From Apostichopus japonicus (Eukaryota > Echinodermata > Holothuroidea > Aspidochirotida > Stichopodidae): a DNA stretch of 64,000 nt. Each line of letters begins with the position of its first letter. Within the stretch, counting starts at the first letter, position 1. Under the pieces are notes generated by a model, which was given only the letters and a program-made list of their open reading frames with translations, did not search any database and was not told where the DNA came from. Positions 32,236 to 47,200 of the stretch are shown piece after piece. The stretch covers positions 23,861,554 through 23,925,553 of the forward strand of contig NC_092562.1 in NCBI RefSeq assembly GCF_037975245.1. Reading direction: 5' to 3'. The translations under genes were made by a program, and so were the position numbers.

Positions 32236-35200
32236 GTAAAATCAGGATTTTTTTCCAGCTCTTTTGGTCGGTGGAATGTTGAGATACTCACTATGATATC
32301 ACTAAGTACTAGACTACTCGTCTAGAATGAACTGGTAACGTGCTAACACTAACCTCTGACAGGGACCATTCATATCAGATACATGTATTAAGACAATACA
32401 CGGCAGTTTTTTTTTAAAAGCATGCATTTCATTGGTTGCTTCATAGCAACCAAAGTGTTTTTGTGAAAAACACAGTTTGTAACTCGATACTTAGTAGCCG
32501 GTAATACTGATACTGTCCAACTTTGGATCAGGTTCCATTAATTCCGACATTATCCGGCCATCATTACTTGGCAGCCTGCCAGCGTTACTGTGAATATGTC
32601 CTGCTCTTTCATGAGCTTGAAATGGGTGGTACATATATTCCAAAACACCATATTTTTTTTGTTCAAGCTCGGCACGGAAGCTCTTGAAGAATGCTTCGGA
32701 TGCAGTCAGTTAGCCGTGCTCTTGGCGCAAGGAACATGACTTTGAATTTCCTTATATTTAGCCCGACGAATAACTCAACGATAATTGCATCTGTTGAAAC
32801 TTTTGATTTCATCAATGATTACATAAGGCGGTACAAAAACGAAAGTACCGTTTGTTTGCAGTTTACACTTTCCACTAAATGCACCACTCTCTAAAATGAC
32901 TGATTGATGATTTTACAGTCATGATAGGCAGACTTTAAAAATAGGCTGCTTTTATTGATGAAACCAAAAGTTGTAGAAACCATATCATTGAAGTTTTAGA
33001 AAGTTTCACATAATCGATGAGAAAAATATGACCAGAGTGCACTCTATGTTAACTTATGTTTTATGTGTTTTCCATTAGATATTTTTGTGTATTAATTAAG
33101 TATACTTCAATTCTTCTAGTCTTAAAGACTTTCTTTCTGGTGTCCTCAAATTGATCTGTCTGTTCCAAATCCCCACCCCCCCCCAAATAAGTTTGTCAAT
33201 GTTGTGGTGTAGTATATAGCAGAATGAGTACTGTAGAAAGTAAACTGTCTCTTAAGTATCACTTCTGCTATCGATAAGAACATTAATAAAAAAAATTGCA
33301 TCCATGGTTTTGTTGCTCAGTCTCTCCAAAACTGATACTGAACATGAGAAAACTTGATTTATATTTATTTTATTTAATTACCAAATTTATATAGCACTCA
33401 TTTCATGCTTTTCAAAGCATGTTCAAAGCGCTTTACAATGACAACAAAATGACAAAACCCTTAAAATATGAATAAAATATAAATATGAAAATTGACACAG
33501 CTTAAATATTAATATATAAAAAAAATATATACGTACATATAAATGAAGGAATATATAATTTTAAAAATAAAATAGATTTACAGTGAAATTCCTAAGAACG
33601 AAAAAAAGTTAGTAAATTTAAGTAACAAAATAACAAGACTTCTTCAGAGCATTGGAGGTCCAAAACCTGGTAAGCTTTGGCATCTAAATTCCAAAAGTGC
33701 AGCCTCTCCAGTCATAGGCATCTAGGCATACACCAGTACTAGTTTATTACAGCTGTGTAGTTTGTGTTATCTTATTGTTAACTATATTCCATAACCTACT
33801 GTACTTTTGTTGTACAGTATGGAACATAAGAACTGCTGATTTTAAGATACAGGTAAAGGACTCAAATAAGTCACATACAGTATATCTCATTTCCATAATT
33901 TCATTTACACAGTTTTTAACTGCTTGTTTATATTTCATAGAAGTGTTTATATCTGTTTTTTTTTGTTTTGGTGATAGGTTAGTTAGGAGGGGAAGGAATA
34001 AATAATATACTATTTGATTCACCATCTCCTACCAGTTTTGCCTTGCATAGGTTCTAAACATTTCTCCAATGAAATGCACAATGCACCTCAAAACCCAACA
34101 GAACTCTACCCCCTAATCCACTTTGGATTGTTCGGTTGCACCAAAGTTACCTCGTCCGGGACCGTACTTTGAAACAACTCTTTGCAACTGACTGTGATAT
34201 AGTACTGTATCGGTATATCGTAAACAATATATGAATATTGTCTGACACTTGAATTAGCACAGTATCATATGTAGATGTGATGCATAGTTATTAGACAGTA
34301 CTGTACTATATATACTACACATTTATGTTTCAAACGTCACATAGTCCATTTTCCCCAAAATACTTCCTCTAACTCTGTCTAACCAGCAAAGGAACTAACT
34401 GCAGATAAGGATACACAAGGAAATCACTGTTTTGAATCGCCGATGGGCTTCCATGCTGTCATAACAATAAACATGTATACTCTACAGACTAGGTTGTAGT
34501 TCTAACTTCCTGTATATATATATATAGATATATGTATTATGTACAGTATTTCATATTGTATTATGTACAGTATATATATTATGAACAGTATTGCATATAT
34601 TGTATGATGTACAGTATATATGTACAGTATTGCATATTGTATTATGTACTATATTATATACAGTATTGCATATTGTATTATGTACAGTATATATATTATG
34701 AACAGTATTGCATATATTGTATGATGTACAGTATATATGTACAGTATTGCATATTGTATTATGTACTATATTATATACAGTATTGCATATTGTATTATGT
34801 ACAGTATATATATTATGAACAGTATTGCATATATTGTATGATGTACAGTATATATGTACAGTATTGCATATTGTACTATATTATGTACAGTATTGCATAT
34901 TGTATTATGTATGTCAGTATAATGTACAGTATTTCATATTGTATTATGTACAATATATATTATGTACAGTATTGCATATTGTAATATGTACAGTATATAT
35001 ATTATGTACAGTTATTGCATATTGTATTATGTACAGTATATGTACAGTATTGCATATTGTATTATGTACAGTACATATATGTATTATGTACAGTATTGCA
35101 TATGTTTAATTATGTACAGTATTGCATATTAGAGAATTGTGTCATATAATAATGTCATCTTGAGAAGAAAAGTGTTGAGTTCAACTTTTGTCTTTCTCTA

Positions 35201-38200
35201 GATGTAACAGTTATTAACTGAACATTATATTTAAGGGTGCAGATGTCATCGATCTACAGTACCTACAGTGTAGACGGGCTATTAATTACAATTGAATGAA
35301 AAGAAAGCAATGGTTACTTTACTTCAGGCAGCAATCTGGTTGAGCAATCTTCCATAAGAAAAAAAACCCTTATCAAACTATAGTATTATATATATAATTT
35401 AAATTTAATTCCCAAAGTTTCCCATTTTTTCCCAACTTTGCTCCTCTATGGGCTATTATTAACCAGATGGTATTTCTATGCAAACCTATTCTTGCTTTCC
35501 TCTTCTTTTTTTCCCTCTTTCCATCCTTTTCTTTAAGTACAACTTTATCTATTTTTTACTTTCAGAGGACATGATTTCCCTTGGTATTGTCACACCAAGC
35601 CTTTGCAAACATTGTAAGTATACGTGACTGAAACCAGCCAATTTGCCCCATATTCTGGTACATTTCTTGTGTGTGATAATCTCATTAAAAATCTGCTGAA
35701 ATTTTTCATAAAACTCTTTTTGTTTGCAAGATATATCACATTTGAGTTTTGATAAATCTGGGAAACTCATTGAATATGTGCAAACTCTGACGTGGAGTGT
35801 TGGGCTCATCAAAGTGTTTGCCCTTAATGAGTTAACCCCTAATTACAAAGCCAACATATATATATTATTTGAAAAATGTGATGTTTCGCCTTTCAAAGAA
35901 AACAATGAAATGTTTCAAACAATTGCCTAAGGCCACAGACACATGTGTCCAGTGTCCTTGAGACAAAGGTTGTGAAGACATAGGGATTACATAACAGAAG
36001 AGTAGGCAGTCGATCCCTGTACATCATCAATGTGCATAATTAGCTATGTTTATTAATATATTTAAACAAGGATTGAGAAAGGACTTGTAAACTAGTCAAT
36101 CTTTGATGGATTTTGATGGGAGTTGCAGCTATTTTTATGATTTCTAATGCCTATACAGGTAAGAGTGATTAGGAATATCATGTTCGTAAGTGTCCGTAGA
36201 CCTGTAAGATGATATCTTGCCAGGGTTATTACTGCAATGCTGTACTTAAACTGATAGTACGCTGAGTTGTGTTATCTGCACGAATGCAATATTGATGTAG
36301 TAGTACTGTACAGCTAAAGAAGTGTAAATCTTGCGAGCACAGAACCTGATGAATAATTTATTACCTGGAGGTGTTATAAATTTGATATATGAAGACATTT
36401 GATCAATTTATCTGAAATTAACTACATGAACTGTACTAAACATCTGCTCTTTATGGTTGTAAATTGTGACATGAACATTAGACTCATTAGGTCATTGTTA
36501 CCGCTGGTTCCTATATATATGGTTCTTGTTCATGTAGGTAGGTTTTATTTTGGGGGCTTGATTATCATATGTATATATAGAGCTGTTTACAATATGATCG
36601 GCATGAGAGTCAGTGCCATCAAAGCTGGTTGAAAAGTGTGGTCTTAAATTGAATGTCCCTGTATATTTTAATATCTTTCAATCTTGCCTCTTGTTCCTGA
36701 AGGTGATGATTTCATTTGGGGGACTGGTAGAGTGGCGTGGAGGTACAAAGACACTCCAGATCTCTTCCATAAGCAGTGTACACCGTTCGCTTCCACTTAT
36801 CCACGGAAGAAAGTCGATTCCAATTACGCACTCAGCCAAAGAGAAGCGGTAAGCGTACTGTTCATGTATGTGTATTCCTCAGGAGGGATATTTGAGCAGA
36901 TCTACGGTCGGTAATCTGTCTTGAGATTTAACGTTGGGGGTCTGAATATCCTGGGATCCAAGTTCCCTTCGTCGGTGCTCATGTGTGTACGTGGCATTAG
37001 TGTTTCTTGAAGGGCTCACATAGACAAGGGATACATGCAAGGTCACCTGTATGATATTTAGCTGACATGAGCAGTCACGTACCTTGAGCACTGTTAATGA
37101 CTCTTGCAGCTTTGACCTGCTGTCTGTGTACAGTGTATTGTCATGGTAACATACATTGTAAACAAAAATCTTTCGTACTAGTGTTACTGTACCCTGTTCC
37201 CTACAGCATGTAGTTTTAAGATGTAATTATAATAATAACATATTATGACATTTGTATAGCGCTTAATACAGCGTTTCAAAGCGCTCTACAAAGTAGGAAA
37301 GAGATAAAGGAAACCCAGGAAAAAAGAAGCTAGGAATCAAACAAATGTTTTAAGTTGTCTCTTGAAAATACAGAGGGAGGAAGAGTCACAAATGAAATGG
37401 CATGATCGCCATAACGATACTGATAATGTATACTGGTAACCACTAGGTAGCATCTTAAATGGTAGGCTTGACCCGTCCAATGGACACTTAGCTACTGTAT
37501 AACACACCACTGCAAGGTAACCCATCGTCTGTACGAAGAAAGCTAACAAAATTACATATTTATAAAAACTACACTCAGGTGAGTGGAAAATTGGGAAAGG
37601 TTATTCAAATTCGAATGAAGATAGTGCTGTAGCTTGAATTTATTGGGTCATATCCTCTCAAATTTGTATGTGTTGTGAGAAAGTTGATCAACATTGGACA
37701 GCTGCAGTATTTCCATTTTAGTAGGATAATATATTTGGAATGTTCAAAGGTTGCATGACTTCTTTGGGACAATCGTTTGCTTCACAAGAGTGGTCTCCCT
37801 ATAAACATGTGGTTGTCATTTGTGTACCGATGGCTGATTTTTGAGGACAGTCTAAATACTGGAAATGAATATATTAAAAGGAATAATTCTCACTGTATTA
37901 TGTCTCCCTTTCCTACCTCAATACGCTTGACATTACAAGGATGGTTCTATGTGATGTTGCATCATTTTGAGGATTTTGTTTCATTATGTCCTACTGTTAT
38001 CTGAGAGGATTCAAGTGTTAACATTTCTTGGTCAATGTCCCCCTTATAGCCTCTCGAACATTGGAATATAGAAGATGTACTTAATTGGATGGCGGTGACC
38101 AATCTGTACAGGTACGCAGAATTATTCAGGACCAAAGGAGTAGACGGAAACAAACTTGCAAATCTCAGCGAACAGGAGCTGGAGGTGAGTTTAAGTGATT

Positions 38201-41200
38201 TCTCAGATCTCATCATTTCAAATAGTTAGTCAATGTCAGATCTGCTTCGCTGCTTTTGTACATGGCTATCTTCGGTTAAAGAACACACATCTACTTGCCA
38301 TCATCTTTATCTCAGCACATTTCATCCCATTGTGGAGTGCAGGTTCATTCGATGTAGGAACCACTGTAGGGTACCGTTGGTGCTCTGGTGTTGGTTTTCC
38401 CATCTGAAATGGTGTTCCAAATTCTAGAAAAATCCCAAACGATGAATTTTTTCTTTAATTTGATAGCCCCCTACTAGAAATGAAATGTAAGTTACGAGCC
38501 ATTCTGCTTCTCTCACATACACATGTGGCAACTTAGCATCGTAAAGTAACTGGCCGATTACAACAACTAACACATTTCTTCCAATATTTTTACCGGTCTA
38601 GAACATGGGCTTGCTGGACGAGTTTCACAGAAAGTGTATTATCTACACAAGGGATGAGTTGAATGGACGAGGAAGCAGTGCATCCAATCATGTTAATCCA
38701 GATGCTTGTGAGTATGACTAGCATTATCTACACCAGGGATTTGTTAGAATGGATTAGGATATAGTGGATCCATTGGTATTAATTCAGATGCTTGTGAGTA
38801 TGACTAGCAGTATCTACACCAGAGATTAGTTAGAATGGATTAGGAAATAGTGGATCCAAAGGTATTAATCCTGATGTTTGTGAGTATGACTAGCATTATC
38901 TATACCAGGGATTAGTTAGAATGGATTAGGATATAGTGGATCCAAAGATATTAATCCAGATGCTTGTGAGTATGACTAGTATTATCTACACCAGGGATTT
39001 GTAAGAATGGATTAGGATATAGTGGATCCATTGGTATTAATCCAGATGTTTGTGAGTATGATTAGCATTATCTATACCAGGGATTAGTTAGAATGGATTA
39101 GGATATAGTGGATCCAAAGATATTAATCCAGATGCTTGTGAGTATGACAAGCATTATCTACACCAAGGATTAGTTAGAATGGATTAGGATATAGTGGATC
39201 CAAAGATATTAATCCAGATGCTTGTGAGTATGACAAGCATTATCTACACCAAGGATTAGTTAGAATGGATTAGGATATAGTGGATCCAAAGATATTAATC
39301 CAGATGCTTGTGAGTATGACTAGTATTATCTACACCAGGGATTTGTAAGAATGGATTAGGATATAGTGGATCCATTGGTATTAATCCAGATGTTTGTGAG
39401 TATGATTAGCATTATCTATACCAGGGATTAGTTAGAATGGATTAGGATATAGTGGATCCAAAGGTATTAATCCAGATGCTTGTGAGTATGACTGGCATTG
39501 CCTACACCAGGGATTAGTGGTATGAATTAGGATATATTGGATCCAAAGGTAGTAATCCAGATGATTGTGAGTATAACTAGCGTTATCTACACCAGGGATT
39601 CTAAGTTAGAATGGATTAGGATATTGTGGATCCAAAGGTATTAATCCAGATGCTTGTGAGTATGACTAGCAGTATCTACACCAGAGATTAGTTAGAATGG
39701 ATTAGGAAATAGTGGATCCAAAGGTATTAATCCAGATGTTTGTGAGTATGACTAGCATTATCTATACCAGGGATTAGTTAGAATGGATTAGGATATAGTG
39801 GATCCAAAGGTATTAATCCAGATGCTTGTGAGTATGACTGGCATTATCTACACCAGGGATTAGTTGTATGGATTAGGATGAAGTGGATCCAAAGGAATTA
39901 ATCAAGATGTTTGTGAGTATGACAAGCATTATCTACACCAGGGATTAGTTGTATGGATTAGGATTTAGTGGATCCAAAGGTATTAATCCAGATGTTTATG
40001 AGTATGACTAGCATTATCTACACCAGGGATTAGTTGTATGGATTAGGATGAAGTGGATCCAAAGGAATTAATGAAGATGTCTGTGAGTATGACTAGTATT
40101 ATCTATACCAGGGATTAGTTGTATGGATCAATGCATCCAACCATTTCAGACCAGTTTTGACAGCATTAATTTATATTATGTACATGAGTATAGAGAATCC
40201 TATGATTATTTTTTTGATTTGAACTTTTCTGAGAACATTTTACAAAGATTCTTGGAATTGAGATTACTGATTTCTTGCCTCCAACTCACAAAGTCCTTAA
40301 GTTTTAAATAAAACAAACCCTAAAATTGTTAAATTGTTCATGAATAAACTTGCAGTTATTTAAATTGATGACAGACAGAATGGTGAATCTAATATCAAAA
40401 CAACAGAAGTAGTGAAGACTTCCTCCACAAATGAAGATATTCAGTGAAATGATCGAGTCTCTCCTGTTTGTTTGCAGCCTTTCAACACACAGCTAAACAC
40501 CATAACTTGATGGAATACACATTCTCTAAGCTTACGTGGTGTGCGAAATGCCGAAGGTTTATGTATGGATTGGTGCAGCAGGGCCTCTACTGTAAAGGTA
40601 AAAACTTCCGAGTGTTTGAGCCTTCCTAGCGATGTGGAAAGGATGAAGCAACAGGGTTTTTTAGTTTCCATTTTACTGATGGAGATGTAACTTTCAATTA
40701 TATGATGAGGATTATTCGGCAAATAATTATAATTTTCAGTAATGTGACCATATGGCAATGAATGTTCAGAATCTCATGATATGACAAGGAAAATTCACTT
40801 ATATGACATTGAATATTCAGTTCATATGTACATGATGTTCTGTAATATGTAATCTAGTCAGTGTAGAATCGGAATTGTTGAAAATTCATTCATACAATCA
40901 TGTAATATTGATATGAAGAGACACTATAGAACCTTTATGTATGGTTTTGTCAAATTCTCTTTAGAAAGTCATTTAACAATTAATAATCTCAAAATAGTGC
41001 TGATGTATATCATGTTGTCCTTTACATTTTATTACAGTATTATTTAAATAACATATCCCAAGAAACCAAATTTTAGGCAGTACTAAAGTGTAACAATCCT
41101 AGTTCACTTTCCACTCTGTAATCATTGAATTTATTCCATAAACATGAATTGAAGCATGTTTTTCAGACCAAAACCTTTTCTCAGCTGGTGTTACACCCAG

Positions 41201-44200
41201 TTGCTAGACAGCAATCTATAGGTAGCTTACATTGTTGGTTTTATATGCAACCAAGGTAGGCTGACATATTTCTTGTGAGGAGTAATTATTAACCTTTTTT
41301 TTCATGATGCCTTTGTCTTGATTAACTTTGGTAGTTCCATCTTTGGTCATGCTTGCACAAGAGAACACTAAATGATCCAAGAAAAGTTGTATCAATACCC
41401 ATCCATGATTCTATCACCATGAAATGATTACAGACCATGAAATGATTACAGACCATGAAATGATTACAGACCATGAAATGATTACAGACCATGAAATGAT
41501 TACAGACCATGAAATGATTACAGACCATGAAATGATTACAGACCATGAAATGATTACAGACCATGAAATGATTACAGACCATGAAATGATTACAGACCAT
41601 GAAATGATTACAGACCATGAAATGATTACAGACCATGAAATGATTACAGACCATGAAATGTTTACAGACCATGAAATGATAACAGACAGAGAACAAATGA
41701 TCAACATCTTTTTATAACCTTGCTATAAAGCCTTCCCTGTATCATCTTCCTTACAGTGTGCAATTGTGCATTCCATCGTACTTGTGCTGCCACTGGACTA
41801 CCGAAATGCAATGCAAAAGCCATAAACGACAGTGGCATGAGAGAAAAAGGTAAGAACTAGAGTAGTTAGATGTATTAAGACTGCATCATATAGTAGCTAG
41901 TATCGATATAATTTACCTGATTTGTCACAGTGGAATAGAAATATCTGCAAAGAATATCTATGTCTCATTCCAATCCTTCCGTTCAACTCATTTATTCGCT
42001 TTTCATTTGTAGGTTTCACAGATTAACTTATTTAATCCTTCTTGCAACAAAACTAGCCAAAATTGTTGTCCTACCCTATACCTCACCCCTGACCTCCCTT
42101 TGGTAATATCTACCAAACCTTTTACTGCATAAGGGGACATGTTTACAGAGTTCTTTGCTCCTTGCTATCAAAGGAATGGATCTTTTTTCAGTAGAAGCTA
42201 AACTCGCTTTTGTGGTGAATAATCCAAAGGGTCTTTGGAGATTTGAATATGTATCACAATTTCATTTATATTGTTTCTTCTCCACATAAGATTCATTAGT
42301 TAATGAATTTTTAAATTTTTTTTGTGCTTTATATTTTTATTCTGTTTGGTTTTATGTTGTACATGTTAGACATTAGTTAAGTATTTGTGTACTAAATGCA
42401 TCATCCATTTATTAATTTATTTTTTCTGGTTTATTCAGCTGGAGTATTCTGTCAACCACTTGAAGAACAATTTCAAGTAGAAACAGAGAATGCCCCAGTG
42501 GTGATCGTAAAGTGTGTGGAAGCCATTGAAAGTAGAGGTATTTATTTGACATTTTGAGTGTTTCTGATCTTGGACCAAATATTAAACCTTTAAAAAGTGC
42601 TCACCTTTTAGAAAGAAGTCCAGACTCTGAGGAACAAAGTAATATAAATATGTTGGCTTGAAAAAGGTAAAACATAAAGTGTTATCCTTGTGTACTCCTT
42701 TATCACACAAAACAGTTCACCATGACAACCATTAATTCGTGACCCAGGCTCAAGGCATTTTGAACTTCATCAGTGAATTGCCCCCCTCGCATGCTAATAA
42801 TTGTCATCTTAACTTCAACAAGTTTTTTAGGTCCCACTGTCAAACTATTTCCCTAATCCTTAATCCCTCCCCCTCCTCCAATCCATTGTGGGCTGGAGAT
42901 ATCAGTAAGGAATCTGCACTACAGCCAATATATTGCACACAAAAAAAGTTTGAAAAGTGTCAACTAATCTTCAAGAAGCATTTATAAGTCCCATTGTCAA
43001 TATACCCCTACACATCATCCCACCCCCCCACACTAACACACAGTTTTGTGGCATTTAATTGTCCACATTAACCCTTCGTCAATTGATCTAGAGATGAGTT
43101 TGATAGTCAGAATGCCATCCAGGTAAGGATCTTTCTTGTAAGATAATATCTGATTTCACCTTCAGATACTCCTGTTAGAGGGCTCTATCGTACATCGGCG
43201 TCCACGATACCGGTAAATGAAATTAAAGAACAGTTCAACGAGAATCCCGACAAGGTGGACCTCTCAAAGTGTTCAGATGTCCACATTATCACAGGTGTCC
43301 TCAAGAGGTACCTGAGGGAGCTACCAAACCCAGTCATTTCTCTGGAGATGTATGACGAATTTCTTGCAGCTATAAGTAAGTTCATCTGACCTTCTGAATA
43401 CTCATGAATTGACCTCTTCACCATCAGCGAGTCAGTTGGGAAAATCCTCCAATGCTAACACCACTCTACGCTCTCCTCTGAGATCATGATTTAAAGCACT
43501 CGTACTGACAGTATGAACAGTTCCTCACCTGTACCTAATATTAGCATGATATTCATACTTCTCAAACTGCTGTACAGGTTTTTCTTCTGTGAAGCATGAG
43601 AACTATTTCTCCACAAAATGATTGGGTGTTATTTTTCTCTAAGTGTGTTTGAGGAAGCCTAAACTTCCCCTGGGTTGTCTGTTAGTCACAGCTATGTTAT
43701 TTATCATGTGTGGTCAGTTGTGGGTCATGTGTGGGTCAGTTATCATGTGTGGGCCAGTTATGCAAAATAGTGTCTGGAGTATTCCTAGGAGTGTTTTCTT
43801 CTCATCCTTCAAAATGTTGGCACCTTGGCCTATTGTTCTTTTTTCTTCACATATAAACCTAGATGAGTTCGGTCATTATTAAATTTAAATGTTCACTTGA
43901 ATTATGGTTACTGCTTTCACAATCAATACTAGATAGTCTGAATGTTCTTTCCCCATTTCTGAATCATTCCCACACAAAGCCAGATATAGTTTAGAATCTC
44001 TGTCTCTCTGTAAATAATAATAATAATAAAAATAATAATAATAAATAAGTCCTTAATATAGCGCCAAATACGAAAGGCCTCTAGGCTCTTTACAAAACCT
44101 AAAAAATATTAAGAAAATTAAAGACAGAGAAATCAAAAAAGAAATTTATGCAGCAAAGAACAAGAAAACTATCATCACCCCTACTTACACCCCTCCCCTT

Positions 44201-47200
44201 TCCATAATTTTTTCTCCAGGTGTCTCAAGAGAAGGGGACCGAGAAGCCCGGCTACTTGACTGCGTACAGAGGCTTCAGCATGCCCATCGGTCAACACTCT
44301 CTTACCTGATGGCTCATTTTGCTAGAATCTGTCAGAAGACAGACAATCAGATTCAGCCCAGACATCTCTGCTTTGTTTTCTGTCATATTCTTCTTAGACC
44401 GCCAAGAAATAAAATTTTGTGAGTAACGTTATACTGTATTAGTGTATTAGTAATGGTTATTGCATGGAACAATGCATTAAGCATTTACTAAATACAGGAG
44501 TGATGTGGTGGAGGGGGGGTTGGGGAGGATGGGGGGGAGAGGGTACATGGAATTTTCAGAGGTTAGGTGTTAGGAGTTAGGATAAGGATACTTGCTTCAT
44601 CATTTATCTTGTCACCTGACAATATCTTTTTGAATCTGTTTGGATAAGTGGTCATGAGAAATTGCCTCTACATTTTGTAATTGCAAACTAAATAATTGAT
44701 ACAACTTCCAGACAAGTTGCAATAATTTGGGAGTTTTTAACTCTTCCAAAATTACTTGCAAGACCTTAAAAGAGAATCTAATTTAGGCCGTCAAATTTCT
44801 CATTATGGAAAGTTTTGCTGTAAAATAAAGATAGTAAACCCACTGCTGCATTTATATAAAAATTTAAAATATTGAGATCATCTGGACGGACAAATATACT
44901 GTGTTGTGAAATTTGCCTTGCAGTTAAACGGCAGCCCCATGTGCTGGCCACTGTGCCTTAGTTACATCAATTTGGTTAGACCAAATCCTCCAGTTATCAG
45001 CACAACTACCTAATAGAGAAATTTGTGTGTTCAATGCATTTCGATGTAATGGCTTGTCTGTTTCATATGGAAACCGTCGATGTTTGCCGGTGTTAATATT
45101 CCGTGGGACAATTTTGGTGAACTGTATGGCACAGATCATACTTTCAGGTATCTTTCAATGGCAGTTAAGTTACAGCCCTCCTCTTACCAGACTTTTGAGA
45201 GACCATGTTATTTTGTTACTTTGTCACTTGAATGTACTTCTGAACTAGCTTGTAAGAAATATACAACATAATGATTGCAGTGTCTCGTGGGAGTTGTTGT
45301 CGTTAGCAACCAAAGTGACACCAAACCTTTTCCCGTTCCTCTCTGACAGACATGTCATTCACAATACAGACGCTCATCGGAAAATCGTACTAACTTTAAT
45401 CGAGAAGGGAGACTGGGGTGTGATTCAGCCCACACCGATACCTCCTGGTAAGAATAACTCGGTGGTCATCACCTCAACCTTTCAGGTCTCTCTTCACGAG
45501 AGCAGCTGGTTTGGTTTGTCTCGCCATCATGTACCCTCGAACAGAAATCAGTTCATGATGTACAGATTACAAATGGATTGATTTATTGATTGATTTATTC
45601 ATTTAAAGGAAGGTTTCCAGATATATCAATATTGTCAGCTTTCTTTGATCTGCTGATGTACCAGTTTACTCATACTTTCTAAAATTTTGATGGATTCATT
45701 TAATTAGACTAAAGAGTTTGTAGATATCAGAGATCCGCCATGATCTCCTGATGCACCAGTTTTATTCATAATATGGAATTGATTTATTTATTGCTTTTCT
45801 GCAGAAATTCCTGACAGAAATGCAGCGTACGCTCCGATCACTGGTGCGACCAACGGCGGGCCTAAAACCTTAGAGGAGGCAGAGTGGTACTGGGGGAGTA
45901 TATCAAGGTAAGTTGTTAACCTCAAGTCCTAAGAGTGGGCACCTTAGAAGGGCCATTCTCGGTCACGTGTGTGACGGAAAAATGGGGAGATTTGCACTTT
46001 ACCACTAAGTAACTACTTTTAGGTAAAGAAAGTTGGGTTGATTGTAGTACTTAAGTACGCACTAGGGGACTCTTTTACAAAACCATATATCTTAGCCAAA
46101 ATCAGAACATTCATGTGCTGGCAGAGGTCATAGAGGAGGCAGAGTGGTATTGGGGGAGTATATCAAGGTAAGTTATTCAAGTCCTTAGAAGGGGCACCTT
46201 AGAAGAGGCATCCTAGAATAGGGGGGCCTCAAACCTTAGAGGAGTCAGAGTGGTATAGAAGAGGCAGCAGGGAGTGGGGGGGGGGCAGGGAACGAGTTGA
46301 AGGAGACACACTAATCTCTTGTGGACATAGATGATAATTTTAGATGATAATCTCTAACAGCATTTTGTAATTAATTCATCATCTTCTGATTCTCATTTAT
46401 CTCCCTTCCCTCCATCTTTTTTCACTTGCACTTCGTAGCCACCAATATTTCACCTTCCTTGAATTTTGGGGGCTGGAAAGTTCTCGTAGAGCTGTACAGA
46501 CGTGACATTTAGGTACACTCACGATGTGTTTCTATCTCTCTTTTCTCGCTTTCCATCCCGTACATTCTTTCCTTCGATTCATTTTGCTTAGTCGCAAACA
46601 ATGAGAAATGTTACGTTTTCTCCACGTTTTAGGGAAGAAGTTAACGAGAAGCTCCGAGATATGCCCGATGGAACATTTCTGGTCAGAGATGCTGCTAACA
46701 AGTTCCAGTCTGGAGACTACACACTCACACTAAGGTAAATATCAGGTGGGATAGAGGGGGTGGGGGGATAAAGGGGGTGGGGGTGGGATAGAAGGGAGTG
46801 GGATGGGAGGGGGGATGTTCACACCCTCCCTAATTAAAGTCCCACGCCACAAAAAGAGGTTGTTATTAACCTTAAATTTTTCAATAACAGTGCTTGTTAC
46901 AACAAAGCTAATTTTGTTTCTAAGAGATTCCCATTTATAAATTAAAAAAATCTATCTAGCAAAGTCAATGGATATATTCCTTGGAAAGCCAGAATTTGCA
47001 AATACTTAAGATGAATTTTAAGTATTGTACAAGTTAGTTTTTCATCTTTGAGTATTTTTTTTCAAATCTTTTTCGGTGTGTTCTGTTTTATAGGAAAGGA
47101 GGGATCAACAAACTGATCAAGATTTACCATAAAATGGGGCATTATGGCTTCACAGAACCTTTGAAGTTTCATTCAGTGGTAGAATTGATACATCACTACA

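Noticed and set aside
34532..35109. 150- and 94-codon Tyr/Cys/Ile-rich frames
   Set aside because: Product of the AT-rich minisatellite.
41322..41717. Long open frames on both strands with perfectly repeated 6-residue peptides
   Set aside because: They come from an 18-bp tandem repeat inside a p85 intron; no splice or start context supports translation.
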